Shown piece after piece: positions 56,651 to 64,000 of a stretch of 64,000 nucleotides of DNA. The position numbers and the translations under genes are program-made. This DNA is from Hoplostethus atlanticus. Lineage: Eukaryota > Chordata > Actinopteri > Trachichthyiformes > Trachichthyidae. The notes below the pieces were generated by a model that was given only the letters and a program-made list of their open reading frames with translations, was not told where the DNA came from and ran no database searches. The stretch lies in the NCBI GenBank assembly GCA_034670405.1, contig JAXDDX010000012.1, positions 4,272,001 through 4,336,000 on the forward strand. Reading direction: 5' to 3'. The stretch's first letter is position 1; every line of letters starts with the position of its first letter.

Positions 56651-58500
56651 TTTCCGGATGGCTGTCTTCCTGCTCTCTGTGGTTTCTTACTCTCAACTTT
56701 ACTATTCTGGGATCAGCAAATTACAACGATGGAGTTATTTATCTCTTTTCCCTCAGCTATAATCACTGTGCAGCAGTGCTAATTACACATGTGGCTAGGC
56801 TTCTCTCTCTGTCCCTGGTCCCAGAGCTGACAGAGAGACAGGCACCCTTTCATCAGGGGATGGTGAGCAGCTGAGTAGAAACAACCCAGCAGTCAGCCGG
56901 CCCAGCTAGCGTCACAGAGAGACCACATGAGAGGAGCTGGCAGCACTGATTTAGGCCTGGTTTGGGTCAGCAGGAGTGTGTTTGTGAGTGCGTGTGTGTG
57001 TGTGCGTGTGTATGTATATGTGTAAGCTTGCATCCTCGTGTGTCTGCCTATTTTATAGTTGTTTGTGAAAACAGGAAGTTATGACTACCTTCCACATGGT
57101 TTACATGAGACCCTCTCGGCCAGCAAACAGAGACTGACTGTAGAATTCTTAAACGATTTCAGCCTTTTTCAGCCTTTTTCAGCCTTTTTCAGCCTTTTTC
57201 AGCCTTCAAAGTGTGAGGAAATACACATTTCATTTGGTTGAAAACATGTAACTCCTAAGGGTGCTACAGTACACCGCCTAGTGGTGACTGCATGTTAGGA
57301 TACCGAAGGAAAGGGAACTAAGAATATAGAAATTATGAGGAGCAAAGATACTTTAAGGTATGGGTTTTCAAACCATGTTTACCCTAAACTGAGCAGATTT
57401 GATCTCTTGTCCTGGGCTCATTAAAACATCGCACTCTTGTCATCCCAAGAGAAACAGCCTCATGACCCATTTTGAGGCCCCATCCACAATTTTCAAAATG
57501 CTGAATAAAAGGATACTAAAGGACTAGAGCGCCTCAAGGCAGTGAACAATTGCCTTGGAGTAATGAGTTGGGATCAGCTTTCTCACTCCAACCTTATCCA
57601 TGATTGGTTGAATTGTAAAACTCACCCCAGGTCAGCTATGACCATTTTCACCCAACACCCACAGACACAGCCAAGTGATAACCTAGAGCTTCCTGTGGAA
57701 ACCACCAAACAATCCATGGTGGTGAAATGCTGAAACAACAGCCGCCTCACCTGTGGGTCCAGGTTTTGAATTTCACCTGCAATGATTTTTCTGCATAGAC
57801 ACTTGAATTACTGGTAGACGTTCAACTGTAAAGGTAAGTTAGATTTATTGCTGGTGACTCTTTTAGCCTACTAACGCAATCAGCAACTCAATTGAAGTGT
57901 CTTGCATACTGTTCAAAGCAAGATATCTGTTGCTCTTGACTTCCCTTGGTGCTGTTACGTACAAAGGTGATGTTACACCAGAAATAAATCACCTGTGTGA
58001 AAAGAGTGGATGTCGACAGGCATCTTAAGAGTCCTTCTTTGAAATGAGTTCATTCAATTTTTATTTTTTTTTAATCTGGTATTATTTATGTCATTCTTGG
58101 ACAGGATACAGAGGACAATAAAATAATAGATGGGACAGAGACATGTGACCCACACCCATAGTGTGTAGCATAGTAGTCTGCTGAGTCACTAGCATATTCC
58201 AGTTCAGGGAATCTTACAACATTTTCAGCCAGGGACACAAAAAGGGATTATTTCCCATTTATTAAGGCTTGTTAAAATATGTTAGTTCTTCTGTCATGTG
58301 GAGGCCCACCAGATCATAAGTTTAAAAAAATGCTGCCTTAATTGATTAGTTACATCGAAACACTCCAACAAAAAGGCATTTGTATCTGATGAGGTCTTCT
58401 GAATAGACTGTAAACCATTTTTGAGGCAAATAACTCTTTCATTCTCTTTCTTTCTCGCTCTCTCCTTCTCTCCTCACCATTCCTCTCTATCACATTTCTG
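56651..58500. other. Intergenic region between tnfrsf11a and the RDH12-like gene
   Basis: About 1.85 kb. It contains a GT-rich patch near 56975-57020 and a small tandem 10-mer array (AGCCTTTTTC, 57161-57206). No coding homology seen. The promoter of the RDH12-like gene should lie in its right part. Confidence 0.6.
57161..57206. repeat. Tandem 10-mer AGCCTTTTTC, four perfect copies plus a partial
   Basis: Four exact AGCCTTTTTC units followed by AGCCTT. The short array is pyrimidine-rich and lies between genes. Confidence 0.9.
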
Positions 58501-58588
58501 GATGTGAGTCTTGAAACAACTTTGCTGAAACAAGGAAGCTCTCAAATCTCAGGAGGAATATCGGCCTTTCATCTCACCAGATACAGAA

Positions 58589-61500
58589 ATGCAGGCAGTC
58601 AGGTAAGAAACTTTAAACTACTCATATAAGACAGGGTCACCAAAATAATTGACATCCACGGAAATTCAATAATTTGTGAAATTGTCCCTTTAAAAAAAAC
58701 AACCCCAAATACTACAGCCTGTTGAGTTAATAGAGTTTTTGGGGGTTTTTTTAAAAGTTTTTTTCAGGCTTTTTAGTAAAGCAATGTCAGTCACGAATTC
58801 AGTACCAGACCTCGGCCAAATAGTATGAAAATAATTAATAGCATTTGATTTACTCTGCTCTGAGGACCAGATGGGTTTAATTCAGATACTGTAGCATCAG
58901 TTAAAAAGTCAAAGAAAAGTATACTACCTTTAATTTTTAAATACTTCCCTGCATCTGTCTAAGCTTTCTGGCACTCATTGGTTTGTCTTACGTGGCGAGC
59001 CCCACCCATCTAGTAATCCAGGTACATTAAAACAAACACAAAGTATGGTTCAAGTTCTATTCAACCCAGGTCTGATACTCATTTGGAGCAGGAGTACATT
59101 CCCCCCACGCTTTTCTCTTCAAGTCTTTACCGCTCTCATCGCATACCCTACTCCCCAGGTCTCTGATTTTCACCAAGTGGTCATCAGATGTGCGTCTGGA
59201 TGGGAAGACAGCTGTAGTCACGGGCGCCAACAGTGGCATCGGCAAAGAGACAGCTAAAGACCTGGCCAGGAGAGGCAAGCATGATTATAGGCTCTGTATG
59301 GCAAATGTTTTTATACTAGTCAGCTTACCCAAGGGAAATAGTTATTTTAATAGAAGTGGTCCCAGAATTAAAGTGTCATGTTTAATGGAGTTGATGATGT
59401 TTAAACCAATGAATTACACAAAACATTATTACTAGAACATTACTATTACACTATTGGGACACGAGTATAACGAGTATAACACTGGTATTAAGAACTAGAC
59501 AGGTAAACAAGCGAGGCAAGAGCACTGAACTGGAATTTAAAAACAATGAAAAACAGTGCTCGGTGTGAAAAATGTTATTAGCCTTATTGACTTTTTAAAA
59601 AGATCTAAGAATAATTTTTTAGCAAAAACTGAACAGTGAAGCAGATTTGAACCCTTAAGCAAAACAGGTGTTGATGACTTAATGCTCTATCCACTGACCC
59701 AAAGCTGCAAATCTGATTCTCTTTCATGTTATATCGCAGAAAAGGAATATATAGTCAGAAAAAATGGATCAAATATGTGCACATACACACAAACACCATT
59801 AAGAGGTATTAATCTTGCTAGGTGCACGGGTGGTCCTGGCATGCAGAGATATGGCAAAAGGAGAACAAGCTGCCCGCGACATCATGAGGGAGGTGCAGGG
59901 AGCCAAGGTAGTCGCCAGGCAAATAGATCTGGCTGACACCAAATCGATCTGCCACTTTGCTGAAAATATCTACAACAGTGGGTGGCACACACATACACAC
60001 ACACCAAAGTAACAGCACTTTATACTTGAGACTGTAACACAGGTAACACCCGTTTTGTTTCCCAGCTGAGAAGGCGCTTCACTACCTGATCAACAATGCG
60101 GGTGTAGCTATTTGCCCTTACTCCACCACAGTGGATGGATACGAGACACAGTTTGGAGTCAATCACTTGGGTAAGAGACCAAAATGTTGAAAATGGTGTG
60201 TGAATGAGTAAATGTCAATCTGCCAAGAATGCTTTCCTTTATAGTTTCCCTATTTTCATTGTTAAACTCTTTCTATTTCCCAGTACCTTTCTCTCTCTCT
60301 TGCCTCTCTCTATCTCCATTCTCCTCCTTACACTCGTTTTCTCTACACCCACCCACCCACTTTCTCCCTCCCCAGGTCATTTCTTCCTGACCTTCCTGTT
60401 ACTGGACCTGCTGAAGCACTCGGCCCCGTCCCGGGTCATCAACGTGGCGTCGGGAGCCCACTACATGGGCAAGATCCAGTTTGATGACCTGAGCAGTGAG
60501 AAGGGCTACCACCCTGTCAAGGCCTACGCACAGAGCAAGCTGGCCAACATCCTGTTCACCAGAGAGCTGGCCAAAAGGACTGAGGGTAGGGGGGCGTGAG
60601 TAAGAGAGAGAAAAAGATGAAGAAAGAATGATTGTGTATGTTTGTATGTCTGTTCTGTCTGTTCCTGTCTCTCTCTCTCTGTGGCATGGAAAATGGATCT
60701 CTGTCTCATGCCAGTGTGAGAGTCTCAAGGCTCAACCACAACCGCTCTGGGCAAGAAACAGGGCAAGGAGCAACATGTTCGTAGAAAAGACGACTGTCTC
60801 GAAGAAATCATCATTGCTTTCCCTATCGAGTCTTTTTTTATTTTCACCATGGCTGCAAAATCTTCTTCAGAGATTATCACCATGAAAGAGCTATATGTAC
60901 AAAACTTCTATTAAAACAAACAATAATTGTGTTGTTTTTTTTCCGTGTGTGAATGATCCTGTGTGCAAGTATGTATGTATGTAGTTGTGGGCATGCATGT
61001 TTTCATACATTTATGGTATTTATACAGGAAATTACCTCACAGTGAACAAAAAAATATGAAATGAGAATAATGAAAATAATGAAAAATATAATGAATTTGA
61101 TCATTTTGTTGGGGAGAATCTTTAGATATGAATTGATTCATGTTTTCTGAAACACCAGATTACAAGTAAAGAAGAATATTTTTAAACGAGCATCGTGAAA
61201 ATGGAAAAATGAGAATGAGGCAGAAAATTGGTGTCAGAAATGCTTTGGTAAAGAACTAATGAATTTTATTAATAACTGAAGCAGGCAATGGATGAAACTA
61301 AAAGTTATTGGGTTGCGGATCTTGTTAGAGAGTCCAAGTATTTATAATGTTACTTATAAACAGTTTTATGTGTTTTTGTTTATGTTTGGTCTGTACTGTA
61401 CTTAATCCACCCCTATACCTTCAGCTCAAGGTGTGACAGCGTACGTGGTGGATCCCGGCATGGCGAACACGGGCGTGCTAAGACACGTGAGGCGCCCCGT

Positions 61501-62065
61501 GCAGGAAGTGGCCAGGAGGTTCAATTTCCTGGTCAAGACCCCGGCAGAGGCAGCCTACACCACCATCTACTGCACCGTCACTCCTGAGAACCAGCTGATC
61601 ACCGGAGGATTCTACAAGTCAGTTCGGTGTCGATGGAGGCTGTATTATCCCAGGAACAGAAAGTCTGCTTTGTTAATACGACTTTTAAAACAGATGTGGC
61701 ACATTTTTTTAATCTTACAGCATCATTTGTAATTCCAGTCCTTGTTGCTTCCTGAGGGATTTTAATGTCAGGGTTGAAAGAAAAGATTTCCTCACCATTT
61801 TACATTTAAAACATCTTTTTTGTCTCTTGAGGTTCATGTGACACAATAGAACAAAAAAAAAGAATGAAGGGGGCAAGGCTCTTAAGTGGATGAAGAAAAT
61901 GAATGATATGCTACTTTCATGCATAGAGCAAAAAATATATTTAATTGCTCCTCTCCTCTCAGGGACTGTGCGAAGGCAGAGAGTTCCAGGGCAGGTCAGG
62001 ACGATGGCACTGCCCTCAAGCTGTGGGCTGTGAGCTGCCGCCTGCTTTCTATCCGCTGGAGATGA
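58589..62065 (+). CDS. Retinol dehydrogenase 12-like short-chain dehydrogenase (SDR7C type)
   Basis: NADP(H)-dependent SDR expected to interconvert retinal or other aldehydes and their alcohols. Coding exons: 58589-58602, 59159-59274, 59822-59977, 60066-60170, 60376-60585, 61425-61617, 61963-62065, giving 298 residues with all phases consistent. The cofactor motif TGANSGIG lies at residues 26-33, NNAG at 105-108, and the catalytic residues are Ser156 (NVASGAH) and Tyr181/Lys185 (YAQSK). The tail [15 protein letters not shown] matches RDH12-type ends. Human RDH12 has 316 residues (from memory) with a hydrophobic N-terminal anchor; here only 16 residues precede [11 protein letters not shown] and none form a membrane span. 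The 14-bp first coding exon (MQAV plus two bases) is chosen because it joins in phase and begins with ATG in acceptable context. The paralogue (rdh12, rdh12l, rdh13-like) cannot be fixed from sequence alone. Intron 2 uses a GC donor. Confidence 0.9.
58795..59015. repeat. Dispersed repeat with inverted blocks (related to 31785-31910)
   Basis: CCTCGGCCAAATAGT (58808-58822) is in the same orientation as at 31785-31910. The GTGGCGAGCCCCACCCATCT block near 58992-59011 is the reverse complement of the AGATGGGTGGGG block there. It lies in intron 1 of the RDH12-like gene, about 145 bp before exon 2. Confidence 0.45.
59275..59280 (+). other. GC-type splice donor (GCAAGC) of the RDH12-like gene
   Basis: Exon 59159-59274 must end AGA G to keep frame with exon 59822, which supplies GT GCA CGG (Gly-Ala-Arg). 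The intron therefore begins GCAAGC after AGAG and ends GCTAG at 59817-59821: a GC-AG intron, a known minor class. No GT donor nearby preserves the conserved [12 protein letters not shown] reading. Confidence 0.85.
59640..59712 (-). repeat. tRNA-like sequence (tRNA-derived repeat)
   Basis: On the minus strand this reads AGCTTTGGGTCAGTGGATAG, AGCATTAAG, and ends with the B-box-like GGGTTCAAATCTGC. A-box and B-box spacing is tRNA-like, but a normal acceptor stem and anticodon arm cannot be folded, so it is a degenerate tRNA or SINE head. It shares AGCTTTGG-TCAGT-G-TAGAGCAT with the fragment at 1-50. It is within intron 2 of the RDH12-like gene. Confidence 0.5.
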
Positions 62066-62415
62066 ACTCGCACACACACACACACACCCACACACACACC
62101 ACACACACACACACACACACAAACCTATATGCAGAAATCCGTGCACATTCACACAAACACATACTCAAATATGTTTTCCTGTATGTTATAAAGGAATATG
62201 CATGTGCACAGTATTATTATGCTTCCTAGTTTTGCTGAGCTGAAGAGCACCTAATCTACTCATATTGTCACTGAATCTGAATGGTAAAAGTCAACTTAAA
62301 GTTAAATTAGAGGTTCATGAAGGCATGCTTAGATGTGAAGAGGTGTGGAGAAGGGGTAAATATAGGCACTGCTTAATAATAATACAAATAAAGATTGTCA
62401 TTGATTTTACAAAAA
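62066..62415 (+). other. RDH12-like gene 3' UTR with poly(A) signal
   Basis: Short UTR after the TGA (62063-62065), with a (CA)n at 62071-62121 beginning 6 bases after the stop, and AATAAA at 62387-62392. Downstream GT/T-rich sequence (CTCTGTTTTATCTTGTTTC) fits a cleavage site near 62410. Confidence 0.65.
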
Positions 62416-62730
62416 CTCTGTTTTATCTTGTTTCAGAAGATTAACTCAGTATTTGAGTGATTGAGTTAGTGAGTGGACAAAGAGGATTGCAAATGAAAAC
62501 ATACAACAACACTTATTTCCAATATGATCATTTCAATAGCTGGGTAAAAACTCATTCAGAAATATCCAATTATTAATTCAATGTATTGGCAAGATCCTTT
62601 TTCCAATGCACGTCTAGTTTTGGAAATCCATATTAGTAGTAAATTGATCTGGGAGGACCTCAAGTGGCCAGCAGGCAATATTACAACAACAACAATGAGA
62701 ACGATAACCATACTAATTCTACTACTAGTA

Positions 62731-62753
62731 TTACTACTACTACCACTACCAAA

Positions 62754-62793
<40 letters not shown>

Positions 62794-62810
62794 ATAATAA
62801 TAATAATAAC
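62731..62810. repeat. (ACT)n/(TAA)n trinucleotide repeat
   Basis: About 20 ACT units followed by about 7 TAA units; the open frames here (poly-Leu, poly-Val) are artefacts. Confidence 0.95.
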
Positions 62811-62904
62811 ATGTAGGCAACATATGGTATTAGTTTAAGGGTATATAGAGGGTTATTGTAGTAGGAAATATATGTATCTATTGTTGTAAGACTCATATCG
62901 ACTC

Positions 62905-63292
62905 TAAAGGAGTAGTAAAAGTAAAGTACTATTTTAGGGGATTTGTACTTTACTCGAGTATTATTAAGTTTGTATACTTGTACTCTTACTCAATTACATT
63001 TTCAAGAAAAAAATTATACTTTTTACTCCTTACAATTAAAATTCAGACCTACAAAGTACAAGTATTATTTTTTTCACTGGCCGAACTATTAACCCTGCGG
63101 CCAAACAGCCAATCAGATTCCAATCAATGGAAAATTAACCCGCCCATACCCTTGCTGATTGGTCCTTGGGGATCTTTGGTGCTCTTGTATTTTTAGCTAA
63201 ATACTTTGACTTGTAATTGAGTAAGATTTTGAACCAGTACCCATACTTTAACTTAAGTAGAATTTCTGTGTACTGTTTACACCCCTGCTCGT
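62905..63292. mobile_element. MITE-like element with AGTAAAAGTAAAGTACT-type ends
   Basis: The left part (AGTAAAAGTAAAGTACT, then TACTTTACTCGAGTA, ACTCTTACTCAATTACATTT) and right part (GTAATTGAGTAAGATTTTGA, ACTTTAACTTAAGTAGAATT) are inverted and related. This matches a family abundant in fish whose ends read like AAGTACTTTTACTT, often classed as hAT-type. The middle carries CCAATCAG and GATTGGTCC motifs. Limits are approximate. Confidence 0.6.
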
Positions 63293-63579
63293 TACTCATT
63301 TCAATAGTAATGTTATAACTTTATTTACTACTACTCTTTGCATGAATTGGCGTACGTATCCTGTCTTACCTTTTAAAATTGGCATAATTCAAATACCTAT
63401 ACTGTGAAAGAACGGGGGTCGTTAATATTTCGCTCGAGAAAATCAACGCAGTCGGAATTATACCCCTCACTACTTTGATTTTTATAGAAAATTCCGACTT
63501 TCCCCGTCGATTTACCACTATTGTGTTAGGTAGCTCATGTGCGCTCAAGTCGTAATTTCAGTATTTCCGTCAACACCTG

Positions 63580-63823
63580 AAAGCAGCACGGGAGCCGCAT
63601 ATTTCTCAGCCTCTATCAATTATGCGTCAGCTCGCCCCGTGATTGGACCGGCCGTCATGTTGCGATGACAAATGTGTCAGGTGGGTGGGGAGCGATAACA
63701 AAAAAGAAACCCACTGAAACTGTTGTGAGGAGTGAATGAGGTCTATATTGTTTAGTTGTTCCTGCAGTGTCTCGGCTGTTCCTCGAGCGGACTTTGTTAC
63801 TCTTGAGGAGAATGTATTGCAGG
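63580..63823 (+). promoter_or_regulatory. Possible promoter and non-coding first exon of a further gene
   Basis: The GC content rises here (GGAGCCGCAT, CTCGCCCCGTGATTGGACCG). An inverted CCAAT box (ATTGG) lies at about 63641, and a good donor (TTGCAG/GTAGGAA) follows at 63824, after a segment with no long open frame. This could be a promoter with a 5' exon of a gene continuing right of the window. Nothing identifies that gene. Confidence 0.25.
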
Positions 63824-64000
63824 TAGGAAAATAATACGTAATTGGAAATAATACAAGACAAAGCTTTGAAGGTGGCAAAGGAGTGCTAGAGATTTTAAGG
63901 GGATTTGACTACACTGTGCCACCAGACTTGGTATTAGATTAGACCTGTGTGGAAAACTTTGGAATGAAGTCATGTAGACTCAGACTGTTATTCTTTGATC

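Noticed and set aside
57831-57840. Consensus donor AAAG/GTAAGTT as a possible non-coding first exon of the RDH12-like gene
   Set aside because: Only a donor motif is present; no promoter signal or conserved exon could be linked to it.

Overview
This is a vertebrate chromosomal window, almost certainly from a ray-finned (teleost) fish. The genes are split into short GT-AG exons with introns full of long CA/GT microsatellites, small TIR-bounded DNA transposons (MITEs) and fragments that resemble fish SINE and LINE tails. No prokaryotic or viral genes were seen. I cannot name the species from sequence alone.

Three protein-coding genes lie head to tail on the + strand. (1) relch (KIAA1468; RAB11-binding, LisH, coiled-coil and HEAT-repeat protein) occupies the left half, with 29 coding exons from 3806 to 35296. 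The LisH-bearing first coding exon lies left of the window. Spliced, the visible part encodes about 1029 residues and joins in phase at every junction. (2) tnfrsf11a (RANK, receptor for RANKL) is complete at 40247-54964, with 10 coding exons and 673 residues. (3) A complete retinol dehydrogenase 12-like short-chain dehydrogenase lies at 58589-62065, with 7 coding exons and 298 residues. The order relch then tnfrsf11a matches the human chromosome 18q21 neighbourhood; from memory, the RDH12-like gene is not the expected human neighbour. A possible promoter and non-coding first exon of a fourth gene sits at the right edge near 63.6-63.8 kb.

The most interesting content is in relch splicing. Exons 26058-26140 and 27298-27380 are homologous, both 83 bp and in the same phase, so only one can be used without a frameshift. 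Each is preceded by an unusually long stretch with no AG dinucleotide, which points to distant branch points and regulated mutually exclusive splicing. A 24-nt in-phase candidate microexon at 15119-15142 has consensus splice sites and its own AG-free pyrimidine-rich stretch. Other notable items are a 27-copy, 45-bp intronic minisatellite with higher-order structure, a 424-bp near-perfect foldback element with TTAA target duplications, a MITE inside the relch 3' UTR, a GC-AG intron in the RDH gene, and a roughly 290-bp polypyrimidine tract upstream of tnfrsf11a.

Region by region: 1-3805 presumed relch intron 1; 3806-35296 relch coding exons; 35297 to about 36665 relch 3' UTR; about 36.7-39.8 kb intergenic; about 39.8-56.65 kb tnfrsf11a with its leader and 3' UTR; 56.65-58.5 kb intergenic; 58.5-62.4 kb RDH12-like gene; 62.4-64 kb repeats and a possible promoter. 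The three genes act in separate processes (endosome-to-Golgi cholesterol transport, NF-kB signalling in osteoclasts, retinoid/aldehyde redox), so they are neighbours by inheritance rather than a functional cluster.
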